Source: Hemerocallis citrina (Eukaryota > Streptophyta > Magnoliopsida > Asparagales > Asphodelaceae). Taken from it: DNA of 64,000 nucleotides. The DNA lies in NCBI GenBank assembly GCA_017893485.1, contig CM030363.1, positions 84,063,230 through 84,127,229 on the forward strand. The letters are read 5' to 3'. A model generated the notes under the pieces. That model made no database searches, was not told where the DNA came from, and saw nothing but the letters and a program-made list of their open reading frames with translations. Positions 46,421-57,039 of the stretch are shown here, piece by piece; position 1 is the stretch's first letter; every line of letters begins with the position of its first letter. The position numbers were made by a program, and so were the translations under genes.

Positions 46421-47024
46421 AGGATTCTTGGATCTAGCAAAAGGAGGAAGCTTTTTGTGGATTTTTCTTCGAATCAAAGGTGAGTGGTTTTGTTTTGCTT
46501 TGCTTTGTTTTGTTTGTCTTGATTGATGAATGACGTAAGATCTTGTTATGCTTGTTTGTGTTCATTATGTCATTATTTTGTTAGTCTCATTGTATGTATG
46601 ATATGGATCTATTAGTTGATATGGAGGATGAGAACTCTTATTGATATTGGGATCATGTATGAGAAATATTAAGATTTGTCGAGGAAATGTGGAATTATGA
46701 GATCGTATTGTTGGGAGACATATTAAGAATTTATTGTGTTATGATCAGATAATAAACATCTGGATCTCATGATTGTAGTTCAGATTTTATGATAGTGTTG
46801 TGAAAGAAGTTTGATGAGAAAAACCCTAATAGAAAGATTAAGAGTTTGGATCATGAGGATAGGAGATTTGAGTATTTGATTGATTGAATAATGTATCCAT
46901 GATAGAGATATTTGAGAGTTGTTCATTTGCCTGGATACAAATTAATTTTTGGGATCGTTGGATCTTTGGAAAGACTCCAGTTTAGTTTTGTGTTCAGACC
47001 TATCTTTTGGGAATCTGTAGCCGA

Positions 47025-47340
47025 CAGCCGACTGTCTTGCGAAGCAGTCGACTGGTACGAGCCTACTGTGTATTTTTGAGTCTTGAGATTTGTTCGGGAC
47101 AGTCGACCTAGACTGAGGTCAGTTGACTGATCCTCTGTTTGTGATTTTGTTCAGTCCTTTCGGGACAGTCGACCTAGACTGAGGTCAATCGACTGGTCCT
47201 CTGTTTGTGATTTTGTTCAGTTCTTTCGGGACGGTCGACTGATGACTTGTCAAGTCGACTGTTCATGCCTTAGATTATTTTTTAAAATGTTGGGTTATGT
47301 CCTCTGGACAGTCGACTGGTCCTTTATGCAGTCGATTGGT
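47025..47340. repeat. S3 array of five AGTCGACT pairs at exactly 20 bp
   Basis: Core centres are at 47029/47049, 47104/47124, 47170/47190, 47236/47256 and 47313/47333. Every pair is spaced 20; successive pairs are 75, 66, 66 and 77 bp apart. Some cores are degenerate (AGCCGACT, AGTTGACT, AATCGACT, GGTCGACT, AGTCGATT), yet spacing is kept. Confidence 0.88.
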
Positions 47341-47699
47341 CCTGAAGGATCTTTGTATTTGATTATGAGATATTTTGTTTAGTGTTTGATTTTAAGATGT
47401 TCAGTTGAGAACATGATTTTGAGTTATTCAGTTGAGCCACTTGTTTAGTGGGAATTTGTTCAGATGTTTGTTTTTGAGTCTCTAGAGGTATGTGACCCTA
47501 GTATACCGGTGTTGAGATATTTGTTCAGTTATTTGTTGAGGCCCATCGAGGCAAACTTTCAGTTATTCAGATTTTTTAGTCCGGTAGGGTACACTACTCT
47601 AGGAGATTTGTTCAGTAACCCAAATTGATAAGGACAGGCATTAGTAGTAGTCATGACGAATGAGAACATGAGTTATGCACCTCAGTATGACTTTTGATG

Positions 47700-47990
47700 T
47701 AGGATTTTAATCTCCTAAATTATCCAAGTAATTAACTTGTGATGTGTGATTTATCTCCGGAATTATCCAGGTGGTTAACCTGAGATGTGAGGTATTTCTC
47801 CTGAATTATCCAAGTAATTATCTTGAGATGTGGGATTGAACTACGGAATGATCGGAGTCGAGGCGATGCTTTTGGGGTATTATTGTGATGATGAGTCTAT
47901 GTTTAGATGTGGGATGATCTCCTGAATTATCCAGGGAAAATACCTGTGATGTGGGATCAATCTCCGGAATGATCAAGCATGGGCAAATTA
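47700..47990. repeat. S3 short imperfect repeats
   Basis: Four to five copies of a 50-60-bp motif with 'gatgtgggat...tctcc(t/g)gaattatcca', inside the 3' half of the solo LTR. They are diverged. Confidence 0.6.
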
Positions 47991-48575
47991 TCATAGTTTA
48001 TCTTCATCTCTTAGTAGTCATCGTTGTCAGCATGTAGTCATGATGTTTTCTTGAATCACTTTTATGCATTTGGATTTCCTGTTTTTACACACTTGGCTTT
48101 TGGATTTGATATCACCCTATATTCTTTTAGTTGTTACTTCATACTTTAGTGTTTGATTTTTATTTGTTGGATATTATGTTTGAAGCTCATTTATGTTATT
48201 TGTTTGATTTGTTACCTCTCACACCAGTTATGGCTGACCCCGTAGTTTTGGGGTTAGGGTTTCAACTCTAGCCTCACTTGTTGCAGGTTATTGCTTAGTT
48301 GGAGGTTGGATGCTTGAGTGGGCAATTTGAGATTATTGGATTATTTAGTGTTGGTGTAAAATTGTTAAGATATATTTGAATCATTATTGAGTTGTAAATA
48401 AAAGATCAATTTGTGTTGAGATGTTTAGACTTCCGCTGTAATTGTAAAATTTGTTGTAATAAGAGAAAGAAAAATTTTAGTGGGTTTGTTGGTGTTTATT
48501 GTTGTATTGAAGTGGATTGCTGGGATTTCGCCACTTATTTTCTAAGCTCTCATATTAGAAATTCGGGGCGCTACA

Positions 48576-51500
48576 TACCCACAGGTCCTCGTATGTATTA
48601 GGGTATTGATTTTTCCCTAGGGCGCTGAGTACCTCTACGAGTACTGCTTTGCTCCTTGGACATTGTAGAAAAAGATGGTCTCTAGTCTCCAGTGCAGCGT
48701 GGCAAAACCCGCATTGAGAGTCCACACTCGGTTGGCGCTCAACGAGGTTTTCTCTTGTCAGAATCGCATCATTTAGTATCAACCATCAGAAAGCTTTGAT
48801 ATTTAGTGGTGCTTTCGTTCTCCAGATGACGGCTGACCATTTTGGGGTAAAACCCCTAAAATGGATGCAATTATACATGGGGCAAATCGTGAACTTGCCA
48901 TTCTTCTCCAATCCCCAAGTTTTCTCATCGGGACCCTGAGATCACCCAATTCCAGCGCTGGTGATGAAGGCCTGAAGTTCCGTTAACCTAAGCTGAGAGC
49001 CTAGGTCAAGCGGTTGTTTGGATTCCAGGTGCCCCTTTTCCAGGCTGCGGCCACCGTGCCATGTGGTTGTGCCGCCTACTCATATAGCTCGGGGAATAGG
49101 GATCTGAGTGTGTGATCAGCACACCACTTATCCCACTAAAACCTGGTGAGTCTGCCGTTATCGATGGCTGACTTTACACAACTGTTGAATGGTTCATATG
49201 CTCTAGTGATGCCTTTCCAGAACTAGAAAACTCGCGGACCTATCCTGAAGCCCAGATTTCGTGACCCATTCCCATGCATGTATCCCTGGGAAAATTGTTG
49301 CCACCCTTCTCCGTTAGGGTGGAACACTTTCCACCACCATTTACCCAGTAGCGCCAGGTTCATATCTTGAAGATCAATTATACCTAGGCCTCCATGAATG
49401 TTTTTCATTCACACCTTCTCCCATCTAATGAGGTGTTATCCTCCTCGGTCCGGGTCTGCCCCTGTCCATAAGAAACGTTTTTGGGTCCGGTCAATTCTCT
49501 GGATTACCCATCGTGGCATTTCAAAGAAGGAGAAATAATAGGTAGGAAGGTTGGAGAGGACTGCATTAATAAGTGTGATTCTCCCTCCCAGAGATAGGGC
49601 TTTGCCTTTCCAGCCTGCTAGCCGTTTCTCAACCCGGTCAATAATGGGTAGCCAATCTGCCTTTTTTAGTTTTCCGGGTCTTAACGACAATCCAAGGTAC
49701 TGAATGGGGAAACTCTCGGTGGGGCAATTGAGGATTGTGGCATGTTCAAGGGCCTCCTATGGAGTCAGGGCAACGGGAATCAGAGCACTTTTGTGGAAAT
49801 TAACCCTGAGGCCAAACCACGCCTCAAAACAATACAGGATAACTTTGAAAACGGTAGTCTACCCTAGGTTGCCATTGCCAAATAGAAGAGTATCATCTAC
49901 ATATTGGACTATAGAGCATCCATGGCGATTGACTCCCTTGGCCACTGGGATGATCCAACCTGCTCTACTGCATCTAGCCATCATGGATCTTAGAGCATCT
50001 GCCACAATGGTAAAGAAGAGGGGGGAGAGCAGATCTCCCCGTCTGAGCCCCCGTTTGTAGGAGAATGGGTGGCCTGATACCCCATTTACCAAAATAGCCG
50101 CTCTGCTAGTGGTAAGACAAGTGTGGATCCATCTGATCCATCTGCACCCGAAACCTCTACCAGCCAGTGCTTCCAACAAACAGTCCCGTTCAACCGAGTC
50201 ATAGGCTTTCTCGAAATCTAGCTTGAGGAGGTAGCACTTAGAGTTCGAAGTGTGGCATTGATGGATAGTCTTTTCAGCCATACTATCCTGGATACATCGA
50301 CCTTTGTTGAATCCCGTCTGGTCCTGACTAATGAGGCCATCCATTACCTTTCCCAGTCTGTTAGCGAGTGTAATGATCTTAACAGAGCAGTTAAGGAGGC
50401 TTATGGGGCGAAAATCTCCAACTCGTCGAGAATATTCTTTCTTAGGAATCAGTACCACCTCCGCATAGTTGAATCTTCCTAATTTGAGTTTATGCTCATA
50501 GAAGTCTGCAAACACCTTCATTAAGTCACCTTTGATTTTCTCCCAGAAAATCTGATAGAATAAAATCGAGAAGCCATCTGGGCCTGGAGCTTTATCTTTT
50601 CCAAGTTGTTGAACTGCTCTCCATACCTCCTTCTCAGTGAAGGGTGCTTCAAGGGATTGCAGACCAAGATCGGAGGTGCCTGCTTGATCTTGCCAGAAGT
50701 CATGTTGGAGAGGGACTCTCAAGTCTACTTTGTGCCCAAAGAGGCGCTTGAAGTGGGACTGGAAAGCCAGCTTAATAGCTACGTCGCCTTGTATCATTCC
50801 GGAATTCGAGTGGATCGAGTGAATGAGGTTGGATCTACACTGGGCACTGGCGACTTGGTGAAAGAATGGTGTTCGTGTATCCCTTTTTGAGCCACGAAAT
50901 TCTGGATCGTTATTGCCATTTGATTTCCTCAATCTTATAAAGTTGGTCAATTTTCTTTCTGAATTAGAGCAGTCGATTCCGCTCTTCCTGTAGCAGATCC
51001 CTAGTTTCTTCAGTCTTCTCCAGTTCCTCGATTCCTTCGAGAAAAGATTCCTTTGCTCTCCAAATCAGTGCAAATCTGGTCCTGTTCCACTTCCTGAGCT
51101 TGCCCCTGAGTCTGCTAATTTTTTCGCACCATATAGCGGACGCCTCACCCCCCTTGGTCGGGCATAACCAATTCTCATTGACCATATGATGGAAGCCTTG
51201 GATTTCTAACCATGCCTTCTCGAATCTAAACTTTGAATACCTTCTTGGTTGCTCTTCCCCGGCAGATAAGAAAATAGGTACATGGTCCGATGTTGGTTTA
51301 GGGAGTGATTTGGCTGAAGCCAGCGAAAATCTAGTCCTCCAGTCAGTGGAGACCAGAATCCTATTTAGTTTAGCTAGTATGGGTGACGCTTGCATATTGG
51401 ACTAGGTAAACAGCCTATCAGAGATGGGAATGTCGACCAAATCCAGGTCCGTGATCACCTCATAAAAGTTTTCCTATCCGACTCACTGGCTCCTCTACCT

Positions 51501-51947
51501 CTGTGCTCTGAGGCGAATCGAGTGATGTTAAATCACCCCCACCACCCAAGGGTGTGGCCATTGGGTCTGGACAGCTCTCAATTCTGTCCAGAAAGCTAAT
51601 CTGGAAACAGACGTATGCGGACCATAGACTACTGTAACTGCTTGAGTCTACATGTCGGCTTTGCACTGTAGCAAGACCGACAGTGAAAATTGCCCGAACA
51701 GTTCGTCTAGACATGAACAAATGTCTGGGTTAAAACCTAGGGCGATATCCCCAGAGGCCCCTACAGAAGGGGACATTCTCCATTCTGAGATTCGGTTACC
51801 CCCCAACCTACTGAGTCTAGACACATAAGATAGTTTGGTCTCTTACAGACCCACAATGTTAGCCTTTGATTTGGCTATGACTTCCTTGACCATTTCCTGC
51901 TTTCCCTGCCTACCGAGGCCCCTCACGTTCCAAAATAGGGTCTCCAT
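48576..51947 (-). pseudogene. LINE ORF2 (endonuclease, RT, zinc region), broken
   Basis: The start METLFWNVRGLGRQGK (ATG 51947-51945) is the usual plant LINE endonuclease start. TAA at 51843-51845 replaces the Q of 'LQETKL'. The endonuclease end (SDHVPIFLSAG) lies near 51290. RT (50950-49859) has KAPGPDGFSILFYQIFW, DFRPISLLNC, KLDFEKAYDSVERDCLLEAL and QYVDDTLLFG. Thumb-like sequence follows (RLAGWKGKALSLGGRITLIN, 49690-49436), then GGLGIIDLQDMNLALLGKWW (49408-49223) and the zinc region CGFCHAALETRDHLFLQC (48782-48600). Much of RT and thumb stays in one frame with point stops; the endonuclease-RT junction and the zinc region are shifted. Confidence 0.85.
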
Positions 51948-52201
51948 TAACTACAGTTAGGTAAGGGAACATGACTCGAACTGGATTTCAAGTTTGAGAT
52001 AATGTTAACCGTATTGGTCTCCCAACCTCTTATTTTGTTAAGGAAGAGAGCGTTCCTATCAGTATCGTTAACCGCAAGACCACATGTTTTGGCTAAAGTA
52101 AATATTTCATTATCAGTCATGGAGTTAAAAATAGATGGACAGAAGGAGCATGTACCTCCGTCGCTTGTCTTGGCTGATTTTGCAGCTACTGCAATCTCCA
52201 A
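51948..52201 (-). pseudogene. Possible LINE ORF1 C-terminus
   Basis: The minus frame from ATG 52201 encodes 84 residues (MEIAVAAKSAKTSDGG ... LAKTCGLAVNDTDRNALFL) and stops right at the ORF2 start. Position and the 'LA..CG' style sequence suit the end of a plant LINE ORF1, but no zinc knuckle is left. The LINE seems truncated just upstream. Confidence 0.35.
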
Positions 52202-52239
52202 ATAGTTGTCTAAGGACTGATACTCTAAAAACTCTAAAT

Positions 52240-53585
52240 CTAAAGTCTTTCCGGACTAGAGAAGCTAGTCATAGAATCGACGAACCTTGAAATGCGCCCT
52301 TTATCTTTTCAGGCCTAAAGCCTGATATCCGAAGTCTAGCCAGGCTCCTAAGCCTTGACAGCGCAACATAAACCATTCCACATCCAAATGCCCTAGAAAA
52401 ATTGGTATACAAACTTCCCAAAGTCATCCTTGACACTTGTGTATGCTCAAAGCCCATGCTAGAATTAGCGGAATCTGCCTTATAGTTGCATTTTACATCT
52501 CCCCCCTTCATCAAATCCCACCTCTCCGGCTTCACCACCAACTCAATCCCCATGTCAAACCGAGCTATCAGCATACGTACCTTCGTAACCTTTCGACACT
52601 GTACCGATGGCACCATTAACAAGACCATCATCAACTTTAGCATCCTTAATTAAACATCACCCTTGCCCCTTTGCATATCTCCACCTCCTCTTGCACTATC
52701 CCCTGATTCAATCGAGCTGCTTCCTACGGATTTTTCCCCCTGTCAATCGCCCTGTAGTGAGTGTACAATTTCCTCCTGTAAACTTGCCAACCTCACATTG
52801 TTCACTTTCTTCACATCCTCATTTCTCAGAAACAGATGTGGCATAAAATTATCACTCACATCATCCGAACCACAACGACACTGAAACGGAAAGGGGAACT
52901 GATCCTCATCAATCCCTCCCCGCCGAATTGGCTGTAGAAGGTTAACTAGAGCCCAACTGGCAAAAAACCCTCGTCATCTCAGCCTGCAAATCAAAAAGAT
53001 GCATTCCAACAATCAGCTTCAAAAGCAAACTCTTTCCCAAGATTTGGTGCTTTAATCGGCTGCAGTTGAAAGAAATCCCCGCTGAAGATGAGTTGAATCC
53101 CACCCAGGGGGAGGATTTGCGCCTCAATTTGATCGAGACTGTCGAAGAACACGCCGTCGATCATGCTGATCTCGTCGATGATGAGGACTGAAGCTGCTTG
53201 TTTTTGGGTGTGGAGCAATATATAATGTGAGTTATTTTGGGAAAGAGGAAACTCAATTCTCAGCCTCCGACCGGACTCTACTGTGAGTAGGGCTGCAAAC
53301 AAATCGAGCTATTCGCAAGCTATTCGGCTCGAGCTTGATCAAAGCTCGGAAAAAGCTCGGCTCGAACCGAGCTCGAGCTCAAAACTGAGCTCGTTTCGTA
53401 AACCAGCCGAGCTCGAGCTTGGGTTTTTTTTAGGCTAAGCTCGCGAGCTATTCAGCTCGAATACGGTCAAAGCTCAGCTCGAACCAAGCTCAAGCTAAAA
53501 ACTGAGCTCGTTTCGTAAACGAGCCGAGCTCGAGCCTGAAGGTATTCAGCTCGGCTCGGCTCGATTGTAGCCCTAACTGCGAGGC
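52240..53585 (-). pseudogene. PIF1-family DNA helicase fragment
   Basis: The minus strand shows, in order, SLAVESGRRLRIEFPL, Walker B-like VLIIDEISMIDGVFFDSLDQ, GGIQLIFSGDFFQLQPI, FAFEADCWNASF, AEMTRVF, then IPLILAWALSIHKCQG and VYVALSRLRSLARLRISGF. These are motifs II, III, V and VI of PIF1 helicases. The Walker A part is missing because T3 lies at 53586. Frames change between blocks and a MITE sits at 53288-53575, so it is dead. The wording is closer to cellular PIF1 than to Helitron helicases, and no Rep domain is seen. A host PIF1-like gene is the likely source. Confidence 0.75.
53288..53575. mobile_element. hAT-like MITE with TAGGGCTGCAAAC ends
   Basis: Starts TAGGGCTGCAAAC and ends ATTGTAGCCCTA; flanks actgtgag (53280-53287) and actgcgag (53576-53583) match 7 of 8. 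The interior is a run of 'gagctcgagc/ggctcg' words in both orientations, giving strong self-complementarity. It has no coding sequence. Confidence 0.82.
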
Positions 53586-53935
53586 TGCTGTGGTGGATCT
53601 GGCAGACGTCGGACACCTGCAAAAAAGTCTGAGATACCGGAAAAATTCTCGGCGACATCATCCGTCGCTCAAGTCAATAATCAGAGTATTAAGTGGAGCT
53701 TAAATGGTGAAAATTGCGATTACCTGGTTACTGTGGAGATAAGGCTGTATTTATAGGCATAAGAACCTGATTATGGGAGGTTTCCGGGTCCTCCGATTAA
53801 TGGGTGTGACCCGGTCCACACTAGGCTAGACCTGAGTAATGGGCCCATAGTCGGCCCAGAAGGAGAAGTGAGATGACTTTGTGATTCATGCCAGAATCAA
53901 GCAGTGCAGACCGTCTGCTATTTTTACCCCCATCA
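53586..53935 (-). repeat. T3 (Tat-like, minus) 3' LTR
   Basis: On the minus strand it starts TGATGGGGGTAAAA (53935), has a TATA box CTATAAATACAG near 53745, and ends near TCCACCACAGCA (53586). The 'ttgacttgagcgacgg' and 'gatgtcgcc' stretch matches the place of the conserved T1/T2 LTR block. The left boundary is approximate; the other LTR is outside the window. Confidence 0.6.
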
Positions 53936-54211
53936 TAAGTCCCCCACCTTTAAAGGTGACATTTTGGTCTCCTCCGATGAGTAGTCGACCTATCGAGGGT
54001 GTCAATTAGACGATGGCGATCTACGCGCTTCTGGATGGTAGGTACCCTTATGCAGCATGAATTGATGGGATGGAGTATACCCTACCCAGGGTCTTCGCAG
54101 GGTCAGCCTCGGACACCTTATCGAGGGTGTGATGGAAAGGAGGTCCTGCGATATGAGGGTCGACTTCAGGTATTATGTCGAGGGCTCAGTGAGTTGGTCA
54201 TGTGCATCACA
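53936..54211 (-). other. T3 polypurine tract and 3' internal sequence
   Basis: A minus-strand polypurine tract AAAGGTGGGGGACTTA (53936-53951) abuts the LTR. The rest is noncoding T3 interior, cut by the CACTA insertion at 54211/54212. Confidence 0.6.
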
Positions 54212-54229
54212 CACTACAACACAGAACCT

Positions 54230-54405
54230 ATTCGCCGGCATTTTTTTAGACCTTCACCGGCATTTTTTTACGCCGGTAAAACATTCACCGGCGTTTATAA
54301 AAATGCCGGTGCAAATGCCGCCAAATCGAGCGTCGCGGAAAGATAGGCGCATTCACCGGCGTTTTAACTGGACGCTAGTATATCTTTAAAATACACCGGC
54401 GGCCA
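54230..54405. repeat. CACTA left subterminal repeats (outer part)
   Basis: Multiple copies of ttcaccggcgttt and its reverse complement, often as facing pairs that could form hairpins. Known role: binding sites for the element's own DNA-binding protein. The block continues at 55773-56150 after the solo LTR. Confidence 0.8.
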
Positions 54406-54411
54406 GACAAT

Positions 54412-55769
54412 TGTTAGGGTTATATACTGAAAGCATCACTTTTGTGTTAACTTTATTTCCTTATTTTTTTGAATGAGAATCATATGGGCATATGTTTGCA
54501 TATTGTGTTTATTATAATATTAATGCAAGTGTCTGATATTCTATAAGGTTGATAATATGGTGTGAGGTGACACACAGAAGATCATATTATCAGTTCCCTA
54601 TGGAATATATAAATAGTTCACAACCTATACGGACTTGGACAATCCATTGGAAAGGTTGTAGTGTAATCTGGTATTAGTCTGTCTTGACTATAGGTTTACA
54701 CTAGTACACTTTGTGTGTATTGAACAGGACCACTTGAGGTTGTTCTCTTTGTACTGACTACAAAAGAGAACAAACACCTCTGTTATTATGGATGCTTATG
54801 CTCTTAATCCAGATATAATAACAGACATGTATATGCAGTGTGCATTACTTTGACTCATAAAAGAGTGAGATTCATTATGGATCAACAACCTCTATGAATT
54901 GGGTAATAGCATTGTATGTATGATGGGCTGTTGATTGTAAAAGGAATCCATGTCCCGATACGTCGGGTTGATGATGTCCCCTTAAGGAGCTCATAAGGAT
55001 TGTCATGTAAACCCTGCAGGTGGATTACATCCGACATGACAAATAAAGTTGAGTGGTACTACTTAAGGATAAAAGATGTTGATCAATATAGTTGTCAGTA
55101 ACTTAATTTGATCGACGAACATTCGATATCTTAACATGGAGAGTTGAACGAGCATATAATAAAAGGAGCCCATAAATATAATTTGGGATTAGGAAGGTAG
55201 TGCAACAATAGCTCCTTAGTGGACCGAGCTATTGTTAATGGGCCTGGGTTGTGTGTTCGGGCTGAACACGAGATACCCAGATTCGTTAGGAGACCTAACC
55301 CTAATTTCTCCTCATGGTCCCTGCCGTAGCCTTATATATATCCTCTATTTCTCTGGCCGTCAGAGACAATCTGAAATATAAGATTTTTTCTCAAAACTCG
55401 TGATTCACGTAAGGAGAGAAAGAGAGATCTGCCAAGGAGAAGAAAGGTTGGGAGATCGTCGCCCACATGACGTCCAACCCGAGGAAGGAATACGTGCAGA
55501 AGATCTTGGGGTCGCTGTCGTCTTCTTCTCACCGCAGGTATAATTTGTGAACCCTAGATTCCGCTATATAGGGTTAGATCACATTTTTAATCTGTTAAAT
55601 TTTTAACGATCGATACGCACACCAATCCGTAGTCCTGGGAATCATCTCAGTTCCATCAAGAACCCTAGATTCCGCTATATAGGGTTAGATCACATTTTTA
55701 ATCTGTTAAATTTTTAACGATCGATACGCACACCAATCCGTAGTCCTGGGAATCATCTCAGTTCCATCA
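54412..55769 (+). mobile_element. Solo LTR inserted in CACTA subterminal repeats
   Basis: 1358 bp from TGTTAGGGTTATA to AGTTCCATCA. Flanks acaat (54407-54411) and acaaa (55770-55774) fit a 5-bp duplication with one change. A TATA-like TATATATCC is near 55332. No coding. It is probably copia by style, but that is uncertain. Its 3' end carries a 111-bp tandem duplication. Confidence 0.7.
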
Positions 55770-55770
55770 A
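55549..55770. repeat. 111-bp tandem duplication in the solo LTR
   Basis: Two nearly identical 111-bp copies starting at 55549 and 55660, each opening with aaccctagattccgc and a facing atagggtt, which makes a short hairpin. The copies seem to differ only at the last base, so the duplication is recent. Confidence 0.85.
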
Positions 55771-55772
55771 CA

Positions 55773-56150
55773 AACGCCGGTATATGGCAATTTCTGGGTG
55801 CCGTTCTTTCCCCCAATATACATTCACAGGCGGTCACATACCGCCGGTATATATCTTTTCACCGGCGATTGTACAAATGCCGGGGAATGTGTAATATTTA
55901 CCGGCGGCCATAGAGCGCTGGTGTATGCTTGTTTCTAAGTGCCCTTCTTTCCCTACTTACAAACACCACGTGTCATAAAACGCCGCCATATAGATAGATA
56001 TTCACCGGCGTTTTATAAAACGCCGGTGTATATTAGGAGTGCTGCAACTTACGGGTACACCCACCTGTGTGGAAACGCCTCTCTAACGAAATTTTCAACT
56101 AAACAATTAGATACACCGGAGTTCTATATATGAAACGCCGGTGTATGCTC
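55773..56150. repeat. CACTA left subterminal repeats (inner part)
   Basis: Further acgccggt/accggcgt copies spaced 20-60 bp apart, continuing the block broken by the solo LTR. Confidence 0.8.
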
Positions 56151-57039
56151 GTTGGTTTTTCCTGCTCCAATTTTTCATTCGATTTCAATTCACAATTTAA
56201 TTTAAAAAACCTGTAAACTAATTCACAACTGAATCAACCAATTTCAAGCATATATTAATGCGCAAATCACAACCAAACACAAGAATTAATTAAGATAATA
56301 AAGTTTCACACATAGTCCATTAATCGTCCAAATTCACTGCTTAATTAACATCATAATTAAAAAATACAGTAATTAACATCCCAAATATCTCAACAACTAC
56401 TTAAAGCAACAATACAGAACATAACAACAACAAGAACAACATAACAACAACAACTAGAGGCCGCCGACCACAGATCCATACCCCTCGAGTAGCTTCAGTG
56501 CTGATCATCAGAATTTTCTTGATCTGGGTGACCGCTCTATGAAAAAAAACAATAATTTAGTTCAACAGTAAACCAAATATAAGAAAAATAAGTAAAATAA
56601 GAAGGGGCTCATATCAAGTGTAGTTTTAAGGAACTGTCATCGTGGAAGGAAACCAAATATAGAAGCCAGAAATGGAAACAGAGAATGGTAGAGAATGAGG
56701 ATACACCAGGCTAACATAGCGGCATTTACCTCATCTCTCTCATCCAATGGTAGAGAATGAGGATACACCAGGCTAACATAGCGGCATTTTCCACATCTCT
56801 CTCTCATCCCTGCTTTCTCTTCAGCAAACGCACATAAAGAGATATCAGCAACAACAGCAAGAGCGACAAGAACAACAATAATAATAAATTATTATAAACG
56901 AGATGTCTCTATATGGGTTTCCAGATCTCCACTCGAGCCCTCTCTTTCTAATCACAGTCCAATTAAGAACATAGACGACAACCACTAAACAATCCAATCA
57001 CAGCCCAATCAAAATTTGCCATCCTGGATCTTAAATCTT
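56151..57039. other. CACTA left interior, no gene; 62-bp duplication
   Basis: AT-rich sequence. A unit with gaatgaggatacaccaggct occurs twice (near 56692 and 56755). No coding frame is credible; an exon of the minus-strand transposase gene could end here but I cannot show it. Confidence 0.5.

Larger units (their letters stand above)
33607..48575 (+). mobile_element. S3: Tekay/Del-like solo LTR, split by T2
   Basis: Termini are TGTAGAACCC and GGGCGCTACA, with target duplication taccc at 33602-33606 and 48576-48580. Without T2 it is about 2.7 kb. A TATA-like TATATAAG is at 34087-34094. There is no coding sequence. It carries five AGTCGACT pairs (47025-47340) and a set of 50-60-bp repeats (47700-47990). 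Confidence 0.83.
33066..52229 (-). mobile_element. L1-type LINE, minus strand, split by S3
   Basis: The LINE reads from about 52229 down to 48576, is interrupted by S3, and resumes at 33606 down to a T-rich tail at 33066-33093 (poly(A) on the minus strand). Across the S3 target site taccc the minus frame rejoins exactly (EDLWV then GPMFASEMG). Endonuclease, RT and the C-terminal zinc region are present but broken. The upstream boundary is approximate and no LINE target duplication was found, so the 5' end may be truncated. Confidence 0.85.

Noticed and set aside
33040..52265. Target duplication for the LINE
   Set aside because: Sequences beside the poly(A)-like tail and the upstream end show no convincing shared word.
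52240..53585. Helitron
   Set aside because: Only PIF1 motifs are present; no Rep domain, CTRR-type hairpin end or TC start was found.
54230..54411. AGTCGACT-like palindrome array in CACTA ends
   Set aside because: The CACTA repeats are CACCGGCG-based with variable spacing, a known subterminal design unrelated to AGTCGACT.
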